NCBI GenBank assembly: GCA_002398105.1
Contig: DHCD01000030.1
Location: forward strand, 1-21,204
Length of the DNA stretch: 21,204 nt
Source: Syntrophomonas sp. UBA4911
Lineage (GTDB): Bacteria; Bacillota; Syntrophomonadia; Syntrophomonadales; Syntrophomonadaceae
Direction: 5' to 3'
A program made the position numbers and the translations under genes. Within the stretch, counting starts at the first letter, position 1, and every line of letters starts with the position of its first letter. The notes below the pieces were generated by a model, which worked only from the letters and a program-made list of their open reading frames with translations, did no database searches and was not told the DNA's origin. Shown here piece by piece: positions 6,781 to 13,254 of the stretch.

Positions 6781-8913
6781 ATGGAACAGATATTTAATCT
6801 CATAGCGGAAGAAACCCATATAGCGCTCAGGCAAGTCAATGCGACAGTCCAGCTGCTGGATGACAAGAACACAGTGCCGTTCATTGCCCGTTACCGCAAA
6901 GAGGCGACCGGAGGCCTGGATGAAAACGAAATCCGTTTAATTGAAGAAAGGCTTAACTTTCACCGCAGCCTGGAACAAAGAAAAGAAGAAGTAATCCGTT
7001 TGATTGAGGGACAGGGTAAACTCACTGCGGATTTGGAGACCCGGATACGGCAGGCCGGCAAGCTGGTGGAAATCGAAGATATTTACCTGTCCTTTCGCCC
7101 CAAACGCAAAACCCGGGCTTCTACCGCTCGTGCCCGGGGACTGCAGCCTCTGGCCGATTTTTTGCTTGCTTGCCCCGCCCAGGGGATACCGCAGGAAGAA
7201 GCCGACCGTTACCTGTCGGAGGAGGTAGACAGCCCCGAAGCTGCACTGCAGGGGGCCATGGATATCGTAGCCGAACAGGTCTCCGAAGACGCGCCGGCCC
7301 GGGGTTGGATCCGGGAGTACAGCCGCAGACATGGAATGCTGGTAGTGGTGGCCAAAGACAAGAATGTGGAATCACCGTATCGCATGTATTATGAATATCA
7401 GGAGCCGGTGAGCAAGATACCTCCTCACCGCATACTGGCCATAAACCGCGGTGAACGGGAAGAGGTTCTGAAGGTAGCAATTTTTCTGGAGAATGATAAA
7501 ATATTGGATTACCTGAACCGACGTTACGTGAAGCCGGGAGTCACGGCAGAATACCTGGTTCAGGCGATCCAGGACAGCTATAGCCGACTGATCAAGCCCT
7601 CTATTGAAAGGGATTTGCGGCATGAATTGAGTGAAAAAGCTGAAGAACAAGCCATAAACGTGTTTGCCAAAAACCTGCGCAGCCTTTTGCTGCAACCGCC
7701 GGTCAAAGGGCAGATCATTCTGGGGCTGGACCCGGCTTACCGTACCGGCTGCAAATGGACCATAGTCGATGATACCGGAAAGATGCTGGAGGTGGGAGTA
7801 GTGTACCCCACACCGCCCCAGAAAAAGGCGGCCGAGGCGGAGGAGATTCTGACCCGGCAGATTAAAAAATATGGCGTGACCGCCATCGCTATCGGTAATG
7901 GCACCGCCTCACGGGAAACTGAGCAGTTCGCGGCCACGATGATTAAGAACAGGCAGTTGCAGATTCCTTATACCATAGTCAGCGAAGCGGGAGCCAGCGT
8001 CTACTCGGCTTCTCCGCTGGCAGCCCGGGAATTTCCGCAGTTGGACGTAGCCCAGCGCAGTGCCGTCTCCATTGCCCGGCGTTTGCAGGACCCATTGGCG
8101 GAACTGGTCAAGATTGAACCCCGGGCCATTGGGGTGGGGCAATACCAGCATGACCTGCCGCAGAAAGAGCTTGATCAAAACCTGACCAGTGTAGTCGAGT
8201 CTGCCGTTAATCAGGTAGGGGTGGAGCTTAATACTGCTTCTGCCCCCCTGCTGACCTATGTTTCCGGCCTTTCTTCCACGGTGGCCAATAAAATAGTGGA
8301 GTACCGCGACCAGAACGGCAAGTTCAAAAACCGTAAGGAACTGCTCCAGGTCTCCAAGCTGGGCCCTAAGGCCTTTCAGCAAGCAGCCGGATTCTTGCGC
8401 ATATATAAAGAGGAAAATCCTCTGGACAGTACGGCCATTCATCCGGAATCTTACCAGCTGGCCTTGAGTATCCTGGAAATAACCGGGGCCAGCCTGGAGG
8501 AAATCGGAGCGCCGGCCCTGGCGGCAAAACTTGGCGCCTTGAAACCCGCCGTTCTGGCCTCAAGTCTGGGGGCGGGGGAACCGACGGTAAAGGACGTGAT
8601 CGAATGTCTCTTAAAGCCTCACCGTGACCCGCGCGAAGACCTGCCTCCGGTAGTATTTCGCACCGATGTGCTGAGTATTGAAGATATAACCCCGGGCATG
8701 GCCCTGACCGGAACGGTTAGAAACGTAGTGGATTTTGGCGCTTTCGTTGATATAGGAATAAAGAACGACGGCCTGGTGCATATATCCCAGATGGCAGATC
8801 GCTATATCCGCCATCCTATGGAAGTAGTAGCAGTAGGGGATGTGGTAGCCGTACAGGTTCTCTCCGTCGACCGGGAGAGGGGCAAAGTAGCTTTATCCAT
8901 GAAAACGGAGTGA
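6781..8913 (+). CDS. tex: Tex family RNA-binding transcription accessory protein
   Basis: A 710-residue cytoplasmic protein matching Tex along its whole length. The N-terminus carries the family signature V-P-F-I-A-R-Y-R-K-E-A-T-G-G-L-D (about 32-47). A YqgF/RNase-H-like core starts near 312 with I-L-G-L-D-P-A-Y-R-T-G-C-K. Helix-hairpin-helix repeats lie near 495-550 (T-V-A-N-K-I-V-E-Y-R, K-L-G-P-K-A-F-Q-Q-A-A-G-F-L-R). A C-terminal S1 RNA-binding domain (about 636-710) reads G-T-V-R-N-V-V-D-F-G-A-F-V-D-I-G and G-L-V-H-I-S. Tex binds nucleic acid and affects transcription and stress or toxin gene expression in several bacteria. At 710 residues it is slightly short but complete. The start is ATG 6781 after AGGAG. 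The next genes follow after a gap of about 100 bases on the same strand. Confidence 0.96.
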   Translation: MEQIFNLIAEETHIALRQVNATVQLLDDKNTVPFIARYRKEATGGLDENEIRLIEERLNFHRSLEQRKEEVIRLIEGQGKLTADLETRIRQAGKLVEIEDIYLSFRPKRKTRASTARARGLQPLADFLLACPAQGIPQEEADRYLSEEVDSPEAALQGAMDIVAEQVSEDAPARGWIREYSRRHGMLVVVAKDKNVESPYRMYYEYQEPVSKIPPHRILAINRGEREEVLKVAIFLENDKILDYLNRRYVKPGVTAEYLVQAIQDSYSRLIKPSIERDLRHELSEKAEEQAINVFAKNLRSLLLQPPVKGQIILGLDPAYRTGCKWTIVDDTGKMLEVGVVYPTPPQKKAAEAEEILTRQIKKYGVTAIAIGNGTASRETEQFAATMIKNRQLQIPYTIVSEAGASVYSASPLAAREFPQLDVAQRSAVSIARRLQDPLAELVKIEPRAIGVGQYQHDLPQKELDQNLTSVVESAVNQVGVELNTASAPLLTYVSGLSSTVANKIVEYRDQNGKFKNRKELLQVSKLGPKAFQQAAGFLRIYKEENPLDSTAIHPESYQLALSILEITGASLEEIGAPALAAKLGALKPAVLASSLGAGEPTVKDVIECLLKPHRDPREDLPPVVFRTDVLSIEDITPGMALTGTVRNVVDFGAFVDIGIKNDGLVHISQMADRYIRHPMEVVAVGDVVAVQVLSVDRERGKVALSMKTE

Positions 8914-8975
8914 TCCGGGGCAGGTTTGTTCCCTTTATTTATAAGTTGCGGCGGAGTATACTGAAAAAAATACCA

Positions 8976-9002
8976 TTGATAATCAATGAAAGTAATTATC
9001 AA
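8976..9002. repeat. Inverted repeat in the tex-Nudix gap, possible operator
   Basis: A perfect 8-bp inverted repeat TTGATAAT (8976-8983) and ATTATCAA (8995-9002), with an 11-base spacer, ends 3 bases before the ribosome-binding site GGAGG (9006-9010) of the Nudix-like gene. A TATACT that could be a -10 box lies at about 8958-8963. The arms resemble Fur half-sites but the spacing is wrong for a Fur box. It could be an operator or a small RNA hairpin affecting translation. Confidence 0.35.
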
Positions 9003-9017
9003 CCCGGAGGCGATGAC

Positions 9018-9422
9018 ATGCAAGAAACTCATGTGGTGACCTGTTTTCTGGAAAACGGGCATAAGATACTGCTGCTGCGCCGCAGCCGGCAGGTGGGATC
9101 CTATGAACAAAAATGGGCCGGAATCAGCGGCTATATTGAAGAGGGACAGACCCCGACCGAACAGGCCTGGCAGGAGATCGGAGAAGAAGCGGCTTTGGCC
9201 CCAAGCGATCTGGTCCTCTTGCAAGAAGGAGAACCGCTGCCGGTGGTCGATGAAAAGCTGGACCGCACCTGGGTGGTTCATCCTTTCCGGTTTGCTCTGG
9301 CCGATCCCGATAAGGTGAAAATTGATTGGGAGCACAGCGAATGCAAATGGGTCGACCCCCTGGCGATAAAAGATCATGATTGTGTTCCCGGACTTTTTGC
9401 AGCCTGGTTGAGAGTGGAATGA
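9018..9422 (+). CDS. Nudix-like hydrolase with non-canonical Nudix box
   Basis: A 134-residue single-domain protein with a Nudix fold: V-V-T-C-F-L-E-N-G at the first strand, K-I-L-L-L-R-R-S, K-W-A-G-I-S-G-Y-I-E-E-G, and a late K-W-V-D-P. The Nudix box reads G-Y-I-E-E-G-Q-T-P-T-E-Q-A-W-Q-E-I-G-E-E. Relative to G-x5-E-x7-R-E-U-x-E-E, the first E is Q and the R is Q; the metal-binding E-x3-E-E is kept. The enzyme may still cleave a nucleoside diphosphate derivative, or may mainly bind one. I start it at ATG 9018, 7 bases after GGAGG; the longer frame from GTG 8910 runs through the intergenic palindrome. Its TGA overlaps the ATG of the eIF-2B-like gene (ATGA, 9419-9422), so the two are made together. 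Confidence 0.85.
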   Translation: MQETHVVTCFLENGHKILLLRRSRQVGSYEQKWAGISGYIEEGQTPTEQAWQEIGEEAALAPSDLVLLQEGEPLPVVDEKLDRTWVVHPFRFALADPDKVKIDWEHSECKWVDPLAIKDHDCVPGLFAAWLRVE

Positions 9423-10270
9423 TCTGGCTTGCATCGGCGGTTGAGGAAATCAGAAAAGACAAGATCCATGGGGCCAGCTACCTGGCCGGCAAAGCGCTGG
9501 ACATTTTGAAAGATGCGGCGCGGTTCAGCCAAGCCGGCAGTCCTGAAGAATTTCTGGAGGAGATGGCCCGGTTGGCCGGAAAGTTGATAAAATGCCGCCC
9601 GGCCATGGTTCCCATCGGAAACCTGGCCTTTCGTTTCCTGGACCAGGTACAGGAATATGACGGAGGCAGTGCCGACTTGGACTCGCTGCGCAGTTTTTTG
9701 CTGGCGGCCGTCGACAAAATGAAAGCTGAGTTTCAACAGGCGCGGGTCAAGGCTATTGCAATCGGAGCCGGATTGATCGCCGCGGCGGACACCATAATCA
9801 CCGTCAGTTACAGTTCAACCGTGGCAGAGGCCATGGCTCAAGCCCGTAAAGCAGGTCAATGTTTTAAAGTTATGGCCGCCCGTTCCCAAGCCCGTCCCGG
9901 GGCCGTCGCTTACGGGGAGCGGATGGCGGCGGCTCTGGCCGGGCATGGGGTAGAATGCCTGCTTTTTGATGATGAGCATATTGAGGCCCGGACGGGGCAA
10001 GCCGACAAAGCAATAATCGGAGCGGACTGCATCCTGCCTGATGGTTCGCTCCTTAATGGCTGTCCCACCGGCCGATTGGCCTTAGCCGCCCAAAAGGAGA
10101 ATATCCCCCTCTACTCAATTTGCGAGAGCAGCAAATTTTCCCGCAGCCGCCGGCTTGACTCCATTGAAGAAGGGTTTGATCTGGTTGCACCCGACCTGAT
10201 TACCGGCATCGCCTGGGAAAAAGGGCTGTTGGAAACGCCGCGGGTAAGTGCGATTATCAGGTCAAAATGA
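9419..10270 (+). CDS. eIF-2B alpha/beta/delta family protein (IF-2B domain), non-isomerase type
   Basis: A 283-residue protein of the IF-2B / ribose-1,5-bisphosphate isomerase / MtnA superfamily: helical N-terminal domain (1-115) and Rossmann-like C-terminal domain (116-283). Recognisable elements are D-T-I-I-T-V-S-Y-S-S-T-V-A-E-A-M (about 119-134), a V-M-A-A-R-S-Q-A-R-P-G strand-loop, and G-A-D-C-I-L-P-D-G-S-L-L-N (about 200-212). In R15P isomerase and MtnA the position after T-H is a catalytic Cys; here the segment is T-V-S-Y, without Cys, as in eIF2B beta. The N-K-x-G-T motif is also changed to N-G-C-P-T-G. An isomerase role is therefore doubtful; sugar-phosphate or nucleotide binding is possible. 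The start ATG 9419 overlaps the Nudix stop. It ends at a GC-rich hairpin. Confidence 0.82.
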   Translation: MIWLASAVEEIRKDKIHGASYLAGKALDILKDAARFSQAGSPEEFLEEMARLAGKLIKCRPAMVPIGNLAFRFLDQVQEYDGGSADLDSLRSFLLAAVDKMKAEFQQARVKAIAIGAGLIAAADTIITVSYSSTVAEAMAQARKAGQCFKVMAARSQARPGAVAYGERMAAALAGHGVECLLFDDEHIEARTGQADKAIIGADCILPDGSLLNGCPTGRLALAAQKENIPLYSICESSKFSRSRRLDSIEEGFDLVAPDLITGIAWEKGLLETPRVSAIIRSK

Positions 10271-10273
10271 AAT

Positions 10274-10296
10274 CCCGCCCCGGGAATAGGGGCGGG
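10274..10296. terminator. GC-rich hairpin between convergent genes
   Basis: A perfect 8-bp stem CCCGCCCC (10274-10281) / GGGGCGGG (10289-10296) with a 7-base loop begins 3 bases after the stop of the eIF-2B-like gene and lies 16 bases from the end of the convergent chemoreceptor gene. The minus-strand side is followed by ATTTCATTTT, so it may serve both genes; the plus-strand side lacks a T-run. Confidence 0.6.
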
Positions 10297-10311
10297 TCAT
10301 GCGTCAACCAG

Positions 10312-12300
10312 TTAAATTTTAAACTGACGGATTAAATTATTTAATTGTTCAGCATTCCGGGCCATTTTAGCGGAAGCTTGATTGATTTCATTAGCGACGG
10401 CGGCTGCATTTTCGCTGCCTTTGGCTATTTCCTGAGAACCGGCGGTAGTTTCTTCAATGGTAGCCGCAGTTGTTTCCATGGCTTTATTGACTTCCAATAG
10501 CGAGTCAAGCAACTGCTGGGAATTGGACTGAGTGCTCTCGGAAATAGATACGATAAGATTGGCCGCCGATTTATATTCGGAAGCGACCTCGACCAACTGG
10601 CGGTAATCCTCCAAAACGGTCTCATTGATAAAGCCTAACAGCTCATTGGAATGTCCGACCAGATTGCCTATAGCCGTATCCACCTGATGGGTGAGATTCT
10701 GGATATCGCTTACCGTGGAAGCAGAATCTTCCGCCAGTTTGCGCACTTCTTCAGCTACTACCGCAAATCCTCTGCCGTGTTCACCGGCGCGGGCGGCTTC
10801 AATAGCCGCGTTAAGAGCCAGAAGGTTGGTTTGATCGGCAATGGCAGCTATATTCTGCGCCAATTGCGAAATCTCATTGACGACTTTGGCATCCTCCATA
10901 GCCTGGGTGACCTTGTGTTGAATATCGCCATACATGGCCGTGGTATTTTTTTGATTTGTACGGGCTTGTTCTTCCACTTTATGAGCCTGATCTTCAATTT
11001 CCGAAGCCTTTTGCTTATTTTTTTCGGCTTCGTCATGGGATTGATGCATAAGATCAGCCATGTGCTGGTCGGAGGCCAGGATTTCTTCCGTAGCGGCTGA
11101 AACTTCCTGCATGCCGGCTGCAATCTCCTCCACTGAGGATGAAACTCCCTGCATGGTGGAAGCGATATTTTCTCCCGAAGCGGCTAATTGTTCACTGGAA
11201 GCGGCGACATCCTGAGAACTTTCCGCGACCTGACGGATCGTGGCGCTCAACTTGCCGGACATTTCTTTAAATCCTCGGCCCAGTTGTCCGATTTCATCCT
11301 GGCGTTTTAAATGCCTTTCGGCAATGGCGGTTGTAAAATCCCCGTCAGCCATCTGCTGCAAATGTTTAACCGCCTGGGAGATGGGCTTACCGATAGAACG
11401 GCCTAAAACTATGGCCATCAGAACTCCGATGATCAGGAAAATCAGAGTAGTTATCAATATCCTGGTTTGCATGGATTTCAGACCGGCCTGCAACTCATCA
11501 ATTTCCGCAGTAACCGCCAGGGACCAGCCGGTTCCTTCTATCGGGGCGAATGCCATTTCTCTCTGTTGGCCCTTATATTTGTAGCTCCCGTGACCGGGTA
11601 CGCCGGCTATCATTTTCTTTTCCAGGGCTACTAGCTCCTTCGAGTTAGGATCATCCTTCAAATCGACAATAGCGTTTGCCCGGTTCAGAACCTCTTCTTG
11701 GTTAGGATGGGCAATGGTTGTGCCGGTGTCGTCCAACATAAAGGCATAGCCGGTCTTGCCTAATTTAAGATCATCGGTAATGCTGCTCAGCACATTGCCG
11801 TCAAGAACCCCCACCAGGGCAGCGGTAACCTGGTGACCGTTCTTGATGGGAACGGCTATCATGACCACCAGGGTGCTGCTGACTTTGCTGAATAAAGGCT
11901 GGGAGATATTGGCATTACCGTACATAGCCTGCTGGTAATAATCACGATCACTGATATCGGCGCTGGTGTAGTCGGAGGAAGTCAATTCGCCGTCAACAGC
12001 GATACCCAGCTTGGTATATCCCAGACGCTCCGCTTCGGCTTTGAGGAGCGGAAGCTGGCTGTCCCAGTCCGTACCTTTTATAACATCATTTTGGGCCAAG
12101 GTTTCCAGAGTTTGCAGGCGCGCTTTTAATCCTTGAGCGGTAAGCTGGGCGGAATCCTTAGCGCTGTTGGACAGGTTTTGTTCGATAGAAGCCGTCAGGG
12201 CATCGCGGGCGGTATTATAGGATACAAGGCTTAAACCTCCCGCCAATACCAGCAGCAGCAGGCTTATAAAAATAATTAGGCGAGTACTGATACTCTTCAT
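10312..12300 (-). CDS. Methyl-accepting chemotaxis protein with double-Cache sensor
   Basis: A 662-residue transmembrane chemoreceptor. TM1 is at about 8-28, an extracellular dCache-type sensor covers about 33-278, TM2 is 281-300 and a HAMP domain runs about 301-355. The cytoplasmic signalling rod follows, with its hairpin tip A-A-R-A-G-E-H-G-R-G-F-A-V-V-A-E-E-V-R-K-L-A (the CheA/CheW contact). In the sensor, D-R-D-Y-Y-Q-Q-A followed by I-S-Q-P is the usual membrane-distal Cache motif, and G-K-T-G-Y-A-F-M-L-D starts the second Cache module. The ligand is unknown. The start ATG 12300 follows GGGGGAG by about 8 bases. No che genes are nearby, so it reports to a chemotaxis machinery encoded elsewhere. 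A perfect inverted repeat lies in its leader (12325-12345). Confidence 0.96.
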   Translation of the reverse strand: MKSISTRLIIFISLLLLVLAGGLSLVSYNTARDALTASIEQNLSNSAKDSAQLTAQGLKARLQTLETLAQNDVIKGTDWDSQLPLLKAEAERLGYTKLGIAVDGELTSSDYTSADISDRDYYQQAMYGNANISQPLFSKVSSTLVVMIAVPIKNGHQVTAALVGVLDGNVLSSITDDLKLGKTGYAFMLDDTGTTIAHPNQEEVLNRANAIVDLKDDPNSKELVALEKKMIAGVPGHGSYKYKGQQREMAFAPIEGTGWSLAVTAEIDELQAGLKSMQTRILITTLIFLIIGVLMAIVLGRSIGKPISQAVKHLQQMADGDFTTAIAERHLKRQDEIGQLGRGFKEMSGKLSATIRQVAESSQDVAASSEQLAASGENIASTMQGVSSSVEEIAAGMQEVSAATEEILASDQHMADLMHQSHDEAEKNKQKASEIEDQAHKVEEQARTNQKNTTAMYGDIQHKVTQAMEDAKVVNEISQLAQNIAAIADQTNLLALNAAIEAARAGEHGRGFAVVAEEVRKLAEDSASTVSDIQNLTHQVDTAIGNLVGHSNELLGFINETVLEDYRQLVEVASEYKSAANLIVSISESTQSNSQQLLDSLLEVNKAMETTAATIEETTAGSQEIAKGSENAAAVANEINQASAKMARNAEQLNNLIRQFKI

Positions 12301-12324
12301 GTTTCGTCTCCCCCCATGTTATTT

Positions 12325-12345
12325 TGACCATTTATTACATGGTCA
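12325..12345. repeat. Inverted repeat in the chemoreceptor leader
   Basis: TGACCAT (12325-12331) and ATGGTCA (12339-12345) form a perfect 7-bp inverted repeat with a 7-base spacer, 25 bases upstream of the chemoreceptor start codon and downstream of its likely promoter. It could be an operator or an RNA hairpin near the ribosome-binding site. No T-run follows on either strand. Confidence 0.4.
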
Positions 12346-12357
12346 GCCAATCTTTTT

Positions 12358-12384
12358 ATAATAGAATTCTTTTTAATATGACAA
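12358..12384 (-). promoter_or_regulatory. Candidate promoter of the chemoreceptor gene
   Basis: On the minus strand TTGTCA (12384-12379) is followed after 15 bases by TATTAT (12363-12358). The boxes are good but the spacer is short. The surrounding 12350-12440 stretch is very AT-rich. No sigma-D (flagellar) type boxes are seen. Confidence 0.35.
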
Positions 12385-12484
12385 AATCCTGCTCAATTTG
12401 ATAAATTTTTTGAGAAATTTTTCCTAACTATTTACAATTAACTAATGAAAGAGGGAAGATCCGTTACAGGCCCAGAAATAGAAA

Positions 12485-12516
12485 AATCCCGGAATCAAAA
12501 AAGTAATTCCGGGATT
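12485..12516 (-). terminator. Intrinsic terminator of the YkvA/DUF1232 gene
   Basis: A perfect 11-bp stem AATCCCGGAAT (12485-12495) / ATTCCGGGATT (12506-12516) with a 10-base loop. Read on the minus strand, the stem is followed by TTTTTC, a standard Rho-independent terminator 30 bases after the end of the gene at 12547. It also insulates the chemoreceptor promoter from upstream transcription. Confidence 0.8.
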
Positions 12517-12546
12517 AATTTCATTGCAATCCAAGGACATCCAGGA

Positions 12547-12927
12547 TCACAGCCAGAAAATTTTCATCCGGCACAATTTCATCACCAAAATTAAAACCAG
12601 CAGCCACAAGGCAATAATGATGATGCCGGCATATATTCCCCTTATTTTTATACTGGATAAGTCCCCACTATTATTCCTGCATTCCGCAATTATATCCTCA
12701 GGTATAAGTTTTACAGCCAGAGCGATACCCGCCGGAATCAGGATTAAATCATCAAGATAGCCCAGAACAGGAATAAAATCAGGTATCAGATCAACCGGAC
12801 TTAAAGCATATGAAACCACGAGAACAATCAGGACTTTTGTATACCAGGGCGTACGATGATGTTTAAATGCCAGGTATATAACTCCCAGATTGGACTTCAT
12901 GGCTTGGGATTTGGCTTCGATGTTCAT
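12547..12927 (-). CDS. YkvA family protein (DUF1232)
   Basis: A 126-residue membrane protein. The DUF1232 core is unmistakable: Y-A-L-S-P-V-D-L-I-P-D-F-I-P-V-L-G-Y-L-D-D-L (about 40-61), preceded by a hydrophobic stretch K-V-L-I-V-L-V-V-S. A second hydrophobic segment follows the core and a clear C-terminal membrane helix (about 98-118, I-I-I-I-A-L-W-L-L-V-L-I) ends in a basic tail. The function of this family is unknown. The start is unsure: ATG 12927 is chosen over GTG 12936, but neither has a ribosome-binding site; ATG 12900 is also possible. It is monocistronic, with a strong terminator at 12485-12516. Confidence 0.83.
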   Translation of the reverse strand: MNIEAKSQAMKSNLGVIYLAFKHHRTPWYTKVLIVLVVSYALSPVDLIPDFIPVLGYLDDLILIPAGIALAVKLIPEDIIAECRNNSGDLSSIKIRGIYAGIIIIALWLLVLILVMKLCRMKIFWL

Positions 12928-13130
12928 CGGCAGCACCGTTTAAAAGCATTATATATACCCAGGAACCCTAGAAATTGATTATCGATTACCGGCATCTTTT
13001 AATACCGCCACTTCATATCCTTAATTAAAGACTGATTCCATCATAATAGACCAGTTGAGCCAAGGCAAGAAAATACTTGTATCCGGATGGGGGGTGATAC
13101 GAAAATAGACGCAGATTATAAAGTATAACT

Positions 13131-13186
13131 GTTTGGATGCATGAATATGCAGGAGTCTTGGCGACGGAATATTTATGCATCCAAAC
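13131..13186. repeat. Long inverted repeat, 18-bp arms
   Basis: Positions 13131-13148 and 13169-13186 pair over 18 bp with a single G-T wobble (13143/13174); the outer 12 bp (GTTTGGATGCAT / ATGCATCCAAAC) are perfect. The loop is 20 bases (13149-13168). No T-run follows on either strand, so it is not a normal terminator. It could be an RNA hairpin in the YhhN leader, a protein-binding site, or the remnant of a small mobile element. Confidence 0.65.
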
Positions 13187-13227
13187 TCCACGCTATAGCT
13201 AATCAAAGTATTTTCATACTTGGGTGC

Positions 13228-13240
13228 GGCCCTGTGGGCC
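13228..13240 (+). promoter_or_regulatory. GC hairpin just ahead of the YhhN ribosome-binding site
   Basis: GGCCC (13228-13232), loop TGT, GGGCC (13236-13240) forms a 5-bp all-GC hairpin ending 2 bases before GGAGGGG. It could hinder ribosome loading or mark the end of a structured leader. Confidence 0.35.
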
Positions 13241-13254
13241 ATGGAGGGGTTATT

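Larger units (their letters stand above)
12937..13254. other. Divergent region and leader upstream of the YhhN gene
   Basis: About 320 bases without a credible gene. They hold an 18-bp imperfect inverted repeat (13131-13186), a GC hairpin (13228-13240) and the ribosome-binding site GGAGGGG (13243-13249) of the YhhN gene. TATAAAGTATAACT just before 13131 could supply a -10 box, but no matching -35 box was found. The minus-strand frame at 13021-13269 has no recognisable protein features. Confidence 0.5.

Noticed and set aside
7909..8442. Minus-strand open frame of 177 codons inside tex
   Set aside because: It is antisense to the conserved core of Tex and shows no protein-family features.
8976..9002. 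Fur box upstream of the Nudix-like gene
   Set aside because: The arms resemble Fur half-sites, but the 11-base spacer does not fit the 19-bp Fur box or the overlapping 7-1-7 pattern, and neither gene is linked to iron.
8910..9017. Possible 36-residue N-terminal extension of the Nudix-like protein
   Set aside because: It covers the intergenic palindrome, lacks Nudix features, and GGAGG precedes ATG 9018 at good spacing.
8802..9434. Long minus-strand open frame (210 codons) opposite the Nudix-like gene
   Set aside because: It lies antisense to the end of tex and to the Nudix-like gene, has no ribosome-binding site or recognisable domain, and the plus-strand frames carry clear family motifs.
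12301..12440. Sigma-D (flagellar) promoter for the chemoreceptor
   Set aside because: No TAAA-N15-GCCGATAA-like pair is present; the best match is to ordinary sigma-A boxes.
13141..13254. Possible 38-residue N-terminal extension of the YhhN protein
   Set aside because: It runs through the inverted repeat and GC hairpin, is not membrane-like, and a strong ribosome-binding site precedes ATG 13255.
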